Shown here: one piece after another, positions 1 to 8,286 of the stretch
Layout of the letters: each line of letters begins with the position of its first letter
How positions within the stretch are numbered: position 1 is the stretch's first letter
NCBI GenBank assembly: GCA_051649605.1
Contig: JBOFHK010000002.1
Location: 1-64,000 of the forward strand
Reading direction: 5' to 3'
DNA length: 64,000 bases
From: Brevinema_A sp051649605
GTDB lineage: Bacteria; Spirochaetota; Brevinematia; Brevinematales; Brevinemataceae
Notes under the pieces: generated by a model
What the model was told of the DNA's origin: nothing
Seen by the model: only the letters and a program-made list of their open reading frames with translations
The model's database searches: none
Position numbers and translations under genes: made by a program

Positions 1-154
1 AATAGACCACATCATCCCCAAAGCCAAAGGAGGATCAGATAACGAAGATAATCTACAATTACTCTGCACTTCCTGTAATTCCATTAAAGGCGATCGACCA
101 ATGGAATACTTAGTAGGTAAGATTTTTGAAATAAGAAAATTATTCTATAAATAA
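1..154 (+). CDS. HNH endonuclease, C-terminal end (partial)
   Basis: The 5' end lies outside the window; reading starts at base 2. The visible 50 residues carry the second half of an HNH nuclease domain: Asp-His followed by IIPKAKGGSDNEDNLQLLC, then C-T-S-C-N and a Lys. This is the usual His, Asn and CxxCN..K arrangement of a beta-beta-alpha metal finger that binds one divalent metal and cuts DNA. The protein ends 25 residues after the CN motif, so the domain is C-terminal. It could be a stand-alone HNH nuclease or the end of a restriction or repair protein. The family call is firm; the biological role is unknown. Confidence 0.75.
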   Translation, partial: IDHIIPKAKGGSDNEDNLQLLCTSCNSIKGDRPMEYLVGKIFEIRKLFYK

Positions 155-173
155 TTTTTACCTAGATAGTGTA

Positions 174-203
174 TTCAAATCAATATATTCATAACTGTAT
201 AAG
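174..203 (+). promoter_or_regulatory. Candidate sigma70-type promoter for cysS
   Basis: TTCAAA (174-179) and TATAAG (198-203) are separated by 18 bp and lie 37 bp before the cysS ATG, in the only gap between the HNH gene and cysS. Each box is a partial match to consensus. Confidence 0.35.
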
Positions 204-239
204 ATTGGTGATAATAAAAACTAATAAGTAGGCAATCGC

Positions 240-1583
240 ATGAAATTTTATAACTCTTTATCAAAACAATTAGAAGAATTCCCAAAAAAGCCCCATATTT
301 CCATCTATTCTTGTGGGCCTACCGTCTACGACTACGCCCATATTGGTAATCTAAGGACATTCCTATTTGAAGATCTTCTCATCCGTACCCTTAAATCTGC
401 CAAATATACTATATCCCATACACGAAATATTACTGATGTCGACGATAAAACTATTGAACGTTCTCAAGCTCAAAATATCTCTCTTAAAGAATTTACTACA
501 CAATATAGTACAGCTTTTTTTGAAGATCTGAGTAATCTCTCTTTTGACCAAAGTTCAACTGCTTATCTAAAAGCAACCGATTATATTCAAGATATGATCC
601 AACTTATCGAAGAATTAATATTCCATCAATACGCTTACGAAAGTACAGACGGAGTTTATTTTAAAAGTTCTGCCTACAAAGATTATGGAAATTTTGCAGG
701 GTTGGATTTAGATAATCTTAAAGAGGGTGCTTCCTGTAGTAATCTTGATTTTCAAAAAGAAGATCTTGGCGATTTTGTCCTTTGGAAAAAAAACAAAGGA
801 GAATCTGTTTTTTGGGAGAGTCCTTGGGGAAAAGGGCGTCCAGGTTGGCATACGGAATGTGCCGCAATGGTACGTCGACAATATTCAGAAGGTTTAGATA
901 TTCATACTGGGGGCATCGACCTCTTATTTCCTCATCATGCCAACGAAAAAGCCCATTGTGAATGCCTCTCTCAAAAGCCTATGGCAAAATTTTGGCTGCA
1001 CGCGACCCATTTACTGGTAGATAACAAAAAAATGAGTAAGAGCCTCAATAATTTTTATACGGTGCGTGATCTTGCCAATCAAGGATTTGATTATAAAAGT
1101 ATCCGATTTTACTTACAGACAGGAGCACATTACCGATCACCACTCAATTTTACTTTGGAAGGTCTCAAAGGGGCAAGCACAGCTCTTAAAAGAATTAATA
1201 ATTTCATTCAAGACCTAGATCCACAAGCAGAAGGAGAGCGATACCCTCTGAGAGAAAAATTTGAATCTCACCTTCATAATGACCTCAATATCTCAGGAGC
1301 AATAGGAGAAATTTTTACACTCATTAACAATTATTATAATGGTATTTCATACCATACTAACCATATTTTGGAAGAGCTAGTCGCTCTCAATCAAATTTTA
1401 GGTGTCCTTGAGTTTCCTAGTAAAGAAAACCTTGACGAAGCAATTTTAGAATTACTAAACCAAAGAACTCTTGCCCGTCAAGCAAAAGATTGGAAAGAGT
1501 CCGACCGACTAAGAGACAAGCTACTAAAACAAGGAATCGAAGTGAGAGATACCAAAGAACAAACAACAATTAGGAAGATCTAA
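240..1583 (+). CDS. cysS: Cysteinyl-tRNA synthetase
   Basis: Class I aminoacyl-tRNA synthetase that charges tRNA-Cys in the cytoplasm. At 447 residues it has the normal bacterial length. Visible motifs are the HIGH signature as HIGN at 34-37 and KMSKS at 264-268. The likely zinc ligands that select cysteine are C25, C207, H232 and E236, spaced as in the E. coli enzyme. The C-terminal part has the anticodon-recognition helices and ends in a run of charged residues. The ATG at 240 has only a weak upstream purine stretch, but the protein begins where the family does. The stop overlaps the next ATG (TAATG), so the following binding protein is probably translated by coupling. Confidence 0.97.
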   Translation: MKFYNSLSKQLEEFPKKPHISIYSCGPTVYDYAHIGNLRTFLFEDLLIRTLKSAKYTISHTRNITDVDDKTIERSQAQNISLKEFTTQYSTAFFEDLSNLSFDQSSTAYLKATDYIQDMIQLIEELIFHQYAYESTDGVYFKSSAYKDYGNFAGLDLDNLKEGASCSNLDFQKEDLGDFVLWKKNKGESVFWESPWGKGRPGWHTECAAMVRRQYSEGLDIHTGGIDLLFPHHANEKAHCECLSQKPMAKFWLHATHLLVDNKKMSKSLNNFYTVRDLANQGFDYKSIRFYLQTGAHYRSPLNFTLEGLKGASTALKRINNFIQDLDPQAEGERYPLREKFESHLHNDLNISGAIGEIFTLINNYYNGISYHTNHILEELVALNQILGVLEFPSKENLDEAILELLNQRTLARQAKDWKESDRLRDKLLKQGIEVRDTKEQTTIRKI

Positions 1584-2389
1584 TGAAATTTATTATTACT
1601 ATTCTTGTCGCTGGATTAGTAAGTAGCTATTGGTTTGTTTTCAAAGCCACAAGCTCTCCCTCAATCCAACGAATTGTCGCTTTATCACCAGCACACAGCC
1701 AGTTTATCAAATATCTGGAACTCACAGAAAAACTTATTGCTATTTCTAGTTTTGACACTGATCCTCTCATGCAAAATAAACAAAAAATCAGCGGGGGAGT
1801 TACCGTACAAGAAGAAGAAATCTTAAAACTCAATCCTGATCTGGTATTGATTGGGGATTTACAAAACAGCTCCGAATACACAGAATTTTTAGATTCCTAT
1901 CAGATTCCTAGTTTGGTCTTAGAAACAAAATCTCTACAGAATATAAAAGATTCTCTTAGCGATCTTCAAAAATTATTTCCAGACACTGCCGATCTTGTCT
2001 CTCGTTATCAACAAGAATATGATACAATAAAACAAACTGTACCCAAAAACCGACGAAAAGCTTTCGTAATTATTGCGATAGATCCTATCTACTCCATATC
2101 CACCAATGACTATTTAAGCGAAGTTTATCAATGCAGTGGATGGGATAGTGTAGTACATACCAAAAGTCCCTACCCTATTATATCTGAGGAGTACCTTTTA
2201 AGCTTAGGGAAAGTTGACGATATTATTATTTCGGCATTTCTCACCAATGAACTCGCTTATATTAGTAATATTCAGAAGAAGATCCAAGCAGAAAATATTT
2301 TAGTAATTACCAATAGAGGTATTGAGCTTCCTTCTCCTTATCTCTTAGAGATAATAAAAGAGCTTCGGATACTCCAAAGCTCTTTATAA
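1583..2389 (+). CDS. ABC-type periplasmic binding protein, BtuF/FepB-like fold
   Basis: A 268-residue secreted or membrane-anchored protein. An N-terminal hydrophobic segment (about residues 2-20) without a lipobox cysteine is followed by RIVALSPAHSQFIKYL, which matches the start of the helical-backbone metal-receptor domain (PF01497) used for corrinoids, haem and siderophores. The segments QEEEILKLNPDLVLIGD and SEEYLLSLGKVDDIII are typical of the two lobes. Its start overlaps the cysS stop by one base. No cognate permease or ATPase of the BtuCD type lies next to it; the metal ABC genes elsewhere in the window belong to the ZnuBC type. The ligand therefore cannot be named. Confidence 0.75.
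   Translation: MKFIITILVAGLVSSYWFVFKATSSPSIQRIVALSPAHSQFIKYLELTEKLIAISSFDTDPLMQNKQKISGGVTVQEEEILKLNPDLVLIGDLQNSSEYTEFLDSYQIPSLVLETKSLQNIKDSLSDLQKLFPDTADLVSRYQQEYDTIKQTVPKNRRKAFVIIAIDPIYSISTNDYLSEVYQCSGWDSVVHTKSPYPIISEEYLLSLGKVDDIIISAFLTNELAYISNIQKKIQAENILVITNRGIELPSPYLLEIIKELRILQSSL
2357..2385. terminator. Weak hairpin between convergent genes
   Basis: AAAGAGCTT and AAGCTCTTT form a 9-bp stem inside the last codons of the binding-protein gene, followed by an AT-rich stretch. It sits between this gene and the convergent 2418-3059 gene. The U-tracts are imperfect on both strands, so terminator activity is uncertain. Confidence 0.35.
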
Positions 2390-2417
2390 AAAATTATTTT
2401 ATATTATTGATAAAGTG

Positions 2418-3059
2418 TTAGTGGTTTTTTTGCACCCTATCTTTAAAGTTTTTAATAGCAAGTCCAATCTCTTGATATTTTTCTTCCCATAAGACTTGAT
2501 ACGAAAATAATGCACCTTTAACTCCTACCGCTTTTGCTCCATATCTTAGTAATTCTAAGGCTGAAGAAATAGATAAACCCCCAGTAAGAAGAAAATTAGC
2601 ATCGGGTAAATATTCTAAAATTGAAATAATCGATTTATAATGCAACTGAGAAGCAGGAAAAATCTGTACCAACTCTGAACGAGTTTTATAAGCCTCATAA
2701 ACTTCCGTTGGAGTAAATCCCGAGATAATCGCTGGTATTTGGTAAAGGGATGCTACAGTAAGAACTTCTTTTTCTAAAACAGGGCTAACAACAAATTTAA
2801 CACCATATTTGATGATTTGTTCAGCATCCTGAGCCGAGTAAAAAAATCCCGCTCCTACGCACATTTCAGGATATGTCCGTATTAATTCCTGCAAAATTTG
2901 GGATTCTTCAAGTTGTTGAGGGTTTTTAAAATTGATCTGTAAAACCGATACATCCTGATCTAGCATCGTTTCTACTAATGCTTTAAGGTTTTTGATTGTT
3001 TCAAAATCCACTATCGGTAAAAACTTTAAGGATAAGATCCTTTCTATTGACACATTCAT
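2418..3059 (-). CDS. KDPG/KHG aldolase-fold protein with catalytic residues replaced
   Basis: A 213-residue TIM-barrel protein that aligns along its whole length with class I KDPG/KHG aldolases (Eda). The conserved VGAG (68-71), VSP (91-93), FTPTE (115-119), FPA (134-136) and TGG landmarks are in order. In active Eda the Schiff-base lysine precedes FFPA and a catalytic glutamate sits in the EVTLRT strand. Here these positions are Q132 (VQIFPA) and Q41 (LQINFK). Normal aldolase chemistry is therefore not expected, although the rest of the barrel is intact. No Entner-Doudoroff or hexuronate gene lies nearby. The start ATG has a TGAGGT ribosome-binding site. The fold is near certain; the function is unknown. 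Confidence 0.75.
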   Translation of the reverse strand: MNVSIERILSLKFLPIVDFETIKNLKALVETMLDQDVSVLQINFKNPQQLEESQILQELIRTYPEMCVGAGFFYSAQDAEQIIKYGVKFVVSPVLEKEVLTVASLYQIPAIISGFTPTEVYEAYKTRSELVQIFPASQLHYKSIISILEYLPDANFLLTGGLSISSALELLRYGAKAVGVKGALFSYQVLWEEKYQEIGLAIKNFKDRVQKNH

Positions 3060-3133
3060 AAAAACCTCATATAATTTTACATATAGTATTTATACATTAT
3101 CACTTAAAATACAAAAAATTTCAAGAGAATAAA

Positions 3134-3622
3134 ATGAAAAAAAATATCCCCCCAAAAAAAGATGCCCCAAAAATCACAATGATTGCTAATAATAAAAAAG
3201 CTGGTTTTGAATATGAAATCCTCGAAAAATTTGAAGCAGGAATTGAATTACGAGGTACAGAAATAAAATCTCTCCGAGAAGGAAGAGTCAACATTAAAGA
3301 ATCATATATTATGGCAAGAAACGGTACGGCAAAAATTATTGGAATGAATATTAGTACTTACGAGTTTGGAAATATTTTCAACCATACGCCTAAGCGAGAA
3401 CGGCGTTTACTTTTGCACAAAAAAGAAATTCTCAATTTAGAACACCGTTCCACCCAAGAAGGATTAACAATTATTCCTTTATCAATTTACATTAAAGGAC
3501 GATTAGCCAAACTATCAATCGGGCTCTGTAAAGGAAAAAAACTTTACGACAAAAGAGCCTCCCTCCAAGCAAAAGATACCCAGAGGGAAATCCAACGCAC
3601 CTTAAAAAGCTACCGTTTATAA
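3134..3622 (+). CDS. smpB: SsrA-binding protein
   Basis: SmpB binds tmRNA and delivers it to stalled ribosomes for trans-translation. The 162 residues cover the OB-fold core, with ANNKKAGFEYEILEKFEAGIELRGTEIKSLR-type sequence at about 18-48 and the basic C-terminal tail, GLCKGKKLYDKR onward, that enters the decoding channel. The length is normal. A GAGA stretch 5-8 bases upstream supports the ATG. The 3' end overlaps the convergent ABC ATPase gene by 13 bp. No tmRNA gene was recognised in the window. Confidence 0.95.
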   Translation: MKKNIPPKKDAPKITMIANNKKAGFEYEILEKFEAGIELRGTEIKSLREGRVNIKESYIMARNGTAKIIGMNISTYEFGNIFNHTPKRERRLLLHKKEILNLEHRSTQEGLTIIPLSIYIKGRLAKLSIGLCKGKKLYDKRASLQAKDTQREIQRTLKSYRL

Positions 3623-4368
3623 TCGCTTCGGGAACATTCTGGACAATTAGGATCATCAGGAATAATTTTAATATGAGTACCAAATACCTGGTGAATAACT
3701 GTTTCAGGTAAATAATAAGGACTTCCTACATAATGCATTGTTTTCATCAAAACAATGATCCTATCCGAATGAGATACAATAGAGCTAATATCATGGGAAA
3801 TCAATAAAATAGCGGTGTTTTCTTTTTTAAGTTCTGATAAAATTTCATAGATTTGTTCAATTGTTGCAATATCAAGGGCATTAGTGGGTTCATCTAAGCA
3901 CAAAAGTTTGGGCTTCGTTGCTAATGCTAATGCCAACAGTACCTTCTGACGCTGCCCCCCAGATAAATGCATAAAAAGCTCATCTTTTTTATCAAACATA
4001 TTGACTTTAACTAATACTTCTTCAACGATATTTTTTTCGATCGCTGATAAAGCACCAAATTTTTTTGATTGTAATCCTTGAGCAGCAACATCATATACCG
4101 TCAACGGAACAAGGATATTTACATGAGATTGTTGGGGAAGATAGGCAATTTCAAATTGAGTCACCGCTTTTTGTGGCGGTAATCCATTGATTAAGATTGT
4201 TCCTTGATCTACACTTTTTATACCTAGGATTGCCTTTAACAAAGTGCTTTTCCCAGACCCATTAGGGCCAATAATAGATAAAAGTTCACCAGGATTTAAA
4301 GAAAAAGAAACATCTTGAACCACTATTTCTTGTCCATAAGAAAGATCCACATGCGATACTTGGAGCAT
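3610..4368 (-). CDS. Metal ABC transporter ATP-binding protein (ZnuC/MntB type)
   Basis: Cytoplasmic ATPase of an importer, 252 residues from the chosen ATG, which has an AAGGAG site 7 bases upstream; a start 18 bases earlier has no such site. Walker A GPNGSGKST is at 34-42, Q-loop Q79, signature LSGGQ at 135-139, Walker B with D159-E160 and the switch histidine H192. The sequence most resembles ATPases of the zinc/manganese family (cluster A-I). The C-terminal tail carries a DDPNCPEC stretch, a possible metal-sensing or structural element. No permease or binding protein is adjacent; a permease of the matching family lies at 24918-25721. The ion is unproven. Confidence 0.85.
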   Translation of the reverse strand: MLQVSHVDLSYGQEIVVQDVSFSLNPGELLSIIGPNGSGKSTLLKAILGIKSVDQGTILINGLPPQKAVTQFEIAYLPQQSHVNILVPLTVYDVAAQGLQSKKFGALSAIEKNIVEEVLVKVNMFDKKDELFMHLSGGQRQKVLLALALATKPKLLCLDEPTNALDIATIEQIYEILSELKKENTAILLISHDISSIVSHSDRIIVLMKTMHYVGSPYYLPETVIHQVFGTHIKIIPDDPNCPECSRSDYKR

Positions 4369-4532
4369 AACGCTACTCCTTATCATAAGAATTGTTCAAA
4401 GATACCAAGATAATAGGTACTGTTCTGATTTTATTGATTTTTTAAAAAATACCTATAAGAATAATTTCACATTCTTTCCATAATTTTTGATTAAGCTTTT
4501 TATCCTTTTTGTAGAAATATATTAAAAGAACT

Positions 4533-4844
4533 CTATTTTATAAATAAAGACAGTACCAGACGATACAGTAATTCTACTCCTGTTTCTACAAGCATCAAAA
4601 AAATGAACATATAAAACGGAGAAAAATCCATAATTCCAAAACGGAGTGGAGGAAGAATACGTAGTAAAGTATGATAGACAGGATCAATCAAATTATCAAC
4701 AAAGCGGAGAATGATAATCGATCGATTAACAGGTAACCAAGTTGATAAAATCCAAATAAAAAAGACAAAGTTATAGATAGAAATAATAAACAATAAAAAT
4801 TGGAATATTAACTGAATAAATTGCGGTATTTCTGTATTCATCAT
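4533..4844 (-). CDS. YggT family membrane protein
   Basis: A 103-residue integral membrane protein with two hydrophobic segments around a conserved middle, FIWILSTWLPVNRSIIILRFVDNLIDPVYHTLLRILPPLR, typical of the YggT family. The family is linked by gene context to cell division and envelope homeostasis, but no biochemical function is established. It lies 6 bases after yggS, the usual partner in many bacteria, and shares its operon. Confidence 0.88.
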   Translation of the reverse strand: MMNTEIPQFIQLIFQFLLFIISIYNFVFFIWILSTWLPVNRSIIILRFVDNLIDPVYHTLLRILPPLRFGIMDFSPFYMFIFLMLVETGVELLYRLVLSLFIK

Positions 4845-4850
4845 AAACCC

Positions 4851-5501
4851 CTAGTATGTATTAAACAATATTTGACCCAATCGGATCATATCAGAGCCTT
4901 CTTGAATCGCCCATTCAAAATCCTTACTCATCCCCATAGATAATTTCAAGAAATGTAACTGTGGATATTGTACTACAATTTTTTCTTTTATGCAAAATAA
5001 ACGATTAAAAGATTTCCTTACGATCGATTCATCTGAGCTTAACGCCCCTATCGTCATGAGACCTTGGAATACTACCTGAGGATGATCCAACAACAATTCA
5101 ATCATAGGATACAAATCCTCTTCATTACGGATACCATGCTTAGAATCTTCCAACGAAGTATTGCATTGGAGAAAAAGCCCTTTTGTATAATTCTGAGCCT
5201 CAATTTTGCTTATTAAGCGTTGAAGCTGACTCATAGACTCAACACTCTGAATAACATCAAATAATACTAACGCCCGATTTTCTTTATTACCTTGCAGCGA
5301 ACCAATAAAATGTTTTTCGATCTTGTTCGAAATATAAGGAAATTTCTCCTGAGCCTCTTGAACGCGATTTTCTCCAATTAACACTATACCTTGATCCATC
5401 AAAGGCTTAATTTCTTCTAGAGAGTGATTTTTAGTTACCGCTAATATTTCTATTTTTTTTGATGTAATTTTATCAATCCGTTCTAAAATATTTTCCAGCA
5501 T
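4851..5501 (-). CDS. PLP homeostasis protein, YggS/PROSC family
   Basis: Pyridoxal-phosphate-binding protein that buffers free PLP. It is 216 residues long, slightly short. K24 in ILAVTKN is the expected PLP lysine. GENRVQEAQEK, HFIGSLQGNKEN, LSMGMSKDFEWAIQEGSDMIRLG and the terminal LFN follow in the family order. The last motif holds the residues that bind the phosphate. Thirteen bases separate it from the upstream MATE gene, so it may be cotranscribed with the transporter cluster. Confidence 0.95.
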   Translation of the reverse strand: MLENILERIDKITSKKIEILAVTKNHSLEEIKPLMDQGIVLIGENRVQEAQEKFPYISNKIEKHFIGSLQGNKENRALVLFDVIQSVESMSQLQRLISKIEAQNYTKGLFLQCNTSLEDSKHGIRNEEDLYPMIELLLDHPQVVFQGLMTIGALSSDESIVRKSFNRLFCIKEKIVVQYPQLHFLKLSMGMSKDFEWAIQEGSDMIRLGQILFNTY

Positions 5502-5514
5502 AGTTTCTCCAGAC

Positions 5515-6876
5515 TTAAAAAATATGCCTTAAGGCTTCATTTTTTTTATGCAGACGATTTAATTCATACCACAAGAAAATACCAGCAATTACGCCAACAA
5601 CTAAATACGAAAACGGAAATGCCCAAAAAATCCCTAATAGTCCCCATAACCGATCAAAAATAATAAAACACAAAATAACAACTAATGGGTAAAGAATCGA
5701 TAGCCAAAATGATTCTTTTGCGTGCCCCATTGCCTGTAAAGCCTCTGCAACACAGATATAAATCCCCCAACCAATGTAGGTATAAGATTGATGCATAGAA
5801 ATTTCTTGACAAATTTTAATAATATTCTCGTCTGTGGTGAAAATCCCATAGATACTAGCGGGGGCAACCCATAAAAATACACTGGCTGATAAAGAAACTC
5901 CCATCCCCACCTTTAGCGTTACCATAATAATTTCTCGTACTCGTCCGTAAAGCTTCGCTCCATAATTCATTCCTATTAATGGTTGAGAGCCGATACTAAG
6001 GGAAATGTTAATCATTGCTAGTAACATAATAAGTCGATTAAAAACTCCAAACGCAGAAAGATAATCATCACCATAAGCAACTAAAATCACATTTGCCACC
6101 GAATAAACACCAACAAATAAAATCAAGCGTATCCCTGTTGGTGTTCCAACTTGGACAATTTCTTTAATAAAATTAGGACTAATCTCTGAGCGATTATTTA
6201 AAAGGAGATTAGTATGGTACAATTTCATAACACGCCGAAGTGCCAAAATAAAAATAATCCCTTGGCTAATTGCCGTTGCCCAAGCCGCCCCAGCAACCCC
6301 CAGCTGAAATACAATGATAAATAAGGCATCCAGCATGATATTCATTGATGCTCCAAGAATATTCAAATACGTTGAACGTAAGGCTTCTCCTTTGGCACGA
6401 AAAGCCCCCATTAACATATTGTTAATCGGTAAGAGGAATCCTGTCCACAAAATAATTCCCCCATAACTTTTTGCATAAGGCAAAGTACGTTCAGACGCTC
6501 CGATTAGCATTAAAAACGAATCAAGGTTCGCTAAAATTATTAAACTGATTGTACTGGATAAAATAAATAATGACCAAAAACTATGAATTAAGGAAGATTT
6601 AGCTCGTTCAGGGTGCTGCGCTCCTAAAGCTCGAGAAACAATAGAAGAATTTCCAACCGAAAATAAAACCCCTATAGAAATATACATAAGCTGAATAATA
6701 TTGATCACCGATAAAGCAGCGAGTCCTTCGTTTCCAACAAAACGACCAATAAAGATCGAATCCACAGTATTATAAAGACTGTCAACCAAACCCGAAACCA
6801 CCGTAGGGAAAGCTAGTATACATAACAATTTAACAATGTTATTATCTTCTGTAAATTTTTTGACTTTGTCTGGCAT
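5515..6876 (-). CDS. MATE family efflux transporter (third of three)
   Basis: A 453-residue inner-membrane protein with about twelve membrane segments in two MatE halves, PF01554. Family marks are the N-terminal PTVVSGLVDSLYNTVDSIFIGRFVGNEGLAAL stretch and the mid-protein GAAWATAISQ motif. MATE proteins export drugs or metabolites by Na+ or H+ antiport. An AAGGAA site precedes the ATG. It is the last of three paralogues read leftward and is 38-43 bases from its neighbour. The substrate cannot be told from sequence. Confidence 0.92.
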   Translation of the reverse strand: MPDKVKKFTEDNNIVKLLCILAFPTVVSGLVDSLYNTVDSIFIGRFVGNEGLAALSVINIIQLMYISIGVLFSVGNSSIVSRALGAQHPERAKSSLIHSFWSLFILSSTISLIILANLDSFLMLIGASERTLPYAKSYGGIILWTGFLLPINNMLMGAFRAKGEALRSTYLNILGASMNIMLDALFIIVFQLGVAGAAWATAISQGIIFILALRRVMKLYHTNLLLNNRSEISPNFIKEIVQVGTPTGIRLILFVGVYSVANVILVAYGDDYLSAFGVFNRLIMLLAMINISLSIGSQPLIGMNYGAKLYGRVREIIMVTLKVGMGVSLSASVFLWVAPASIYGIFTTDENIIKICQEISMHQSYTYIGWGIYICVAEALQAMGHAKESFWLSILYPLVVILCFIIFDRLWGLLGIFWAFPFSYLVVGVIAGIFLWYELNRLHKKNEALRHIF

Positions 6877-6919
6877 TTTTTTTCCTTCATTCCTATTATA
6901 GGATGATAATGTATAGTAA

Positions 6920-8275
6920 TTAAATATTTTTTTCTAATTGAGATTGTTGATGTTTATCTATAACTTTTTGATATACATAATAAGTAATGACCACTGCTAA
7001 AATAGCATTAACAATGTCTGTTGTAGGGATTACAAGCCATATTCCTTTTATCCCAAAAAACTGAGGAAAAATAAAAAAAAGGAAGATATTAAGGGTAGGA
7101 CGAGATAATGCTAAGAACCAAGCTTCTTTAATCGAACCCACCGATTGCATAAATCCCGATAATAGCATATAAACTCCAAAAAGAATAAAGAAAATTCCCG
7201 CATAAGCTAAGGCTTCTTTGGCTAAGTAAATAATCCCAAAATCACTAGTAAAGAGCTGAAAGAAGAACAGAGGCATATAAATAAACCCCAAAGAGCCCAA
7301 ACTACCAATAAACAACATGATTAATACAGAATATCCCAAAGTTTTTTTGATACGATCAAGACGTTGAGCACCATAATTAAAAGAAATAATCGGTTGGATC
7401 GCAAAATTACACCCTTGCATCGGCATAAACGCTAAAGAAATAACACGACTCACAATCCCATAAGCTGCTAATGCTTCTACTCCATAGAGCTCTAAGGCTT
7501 TATTTGCAGATAAAGTTGTTAAAGCAACCATCGATAGCTTAATCCCTGAAGGCATCCCAATCATCGATATTTGTAAAAATATTGTTCCATTATTTGTTAG
7601 AGAAATCTGATTAAAGGGAAAAACCTTATAGATTTTATTAATATAATAGATGGAACACAAACAGACCACAATTTGTGCCAACACCGTTGCCAAAGCAGCA
7701 CCAAAAACCCCTAAAGGAATATAAATAATTAATAGAATATCTAATATGATATTCAACAGAGACCCTAAAAGAGCAAGGTACATAACTAAATTAGAGAGAC
7801 CTTTGGCTCTCAACATCCCAGAAAAAATTCCATTAAGAGGAACAACAAAAGCGAAAAACAAGACTACCTTTGTATATGTTAATGCTTCAGGAAGCACACT
7901 ATCTACTGCTCCAATAGCAGATAAAATTGGTTTTAAAAACCATAAGAAAATAATAGAGATTACCACTGTTACAATGAGTACCGCCCAAGATGCCGTAACA
8001 ACAATCCCTGCAACTTTATGGTACTGTTTCGCTCCCAGAAATCGCGATATTAAAGTACCCGCCCCTACACTAAACATTGCCGAAAAAGCAATAAAAATTA
8101 ATTGAATCGAATGACTGATTGTCAGCCCTGCCAACGCTGTTGACCCTACATAACGCCCTATAAAAATAGAATCCACCATATTGTACAGTGCTGAAGAAAC
8201 CCCGCCAATAATTACAGGGATAGAAAGTTTCAATAATAACGGGAAAATACAATCCGTATCTAAAATTTCTTTCAC
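6920..8275 (-). CDS. MATE family efflux transporter (second of three), GTG start
   Basis: A 451-residue MATE transporter with the same NMVDSIFIGRYVGSTALAGL signature and GAALATVLAQ motif as its neighbours. I place the start at a GTG at 8275 with an AAAGGAG site 5 bases upstream, 11 bases after the preceding gene ends. An open frame continues to 8416 but that would overlap the upstream gene by 130 bases and add residues foreign to the family. Function as for the other two: cation-coupled export of unknown compounds. Confidence 0.9.
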   Translation of the reverse strand: MKEILDTDCIFPLLLKLSIPVIIGGVSSALYNMVDSIFIGRYVGSTALAGLTISHSIQLIFIAFSAMFSVGAGTLISRFLGAKQYHKVAGIVVTASWAVLIVTVVISIIFLWFLKPILSAIGAVDSVLPEALTYTKVVLFFAFVVPLNGIFSGMLRAKGLSNLVMYLALLGSLLNIILDILLIIYIPLGVFGAALATVLAQIVVCLCSIYYINKIYKVFPFNQISLTNNGTIFLQISMIGMPSGIKLSMVALTTLSANKALELYGVEALAAYGIVSRVISLAFMPMQGCNFAIQPIISFNYGAQRLDRIKKTLGYSVLIMLFIGSLGSLGFIYMPLFFFQLFTSDFGIIYLAKEALAYAGIFFILFGVYMLLSGFMQSVGSIKEAWFLALSRPTLNIFLFFIFPQFFGIKGIWLVIPTTDIVNAILAVVITYYVYQKVIDKHQQSQLEKNI

Positions 8276-8286
8276 GGACTCTCCTT

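Noticed and set aside
7746..8105. Rightward open frame antisense to the middle MATE gene
   Set aside because: Basic, low-complexity translation without domains; a shadow of the MATE coding sequence.
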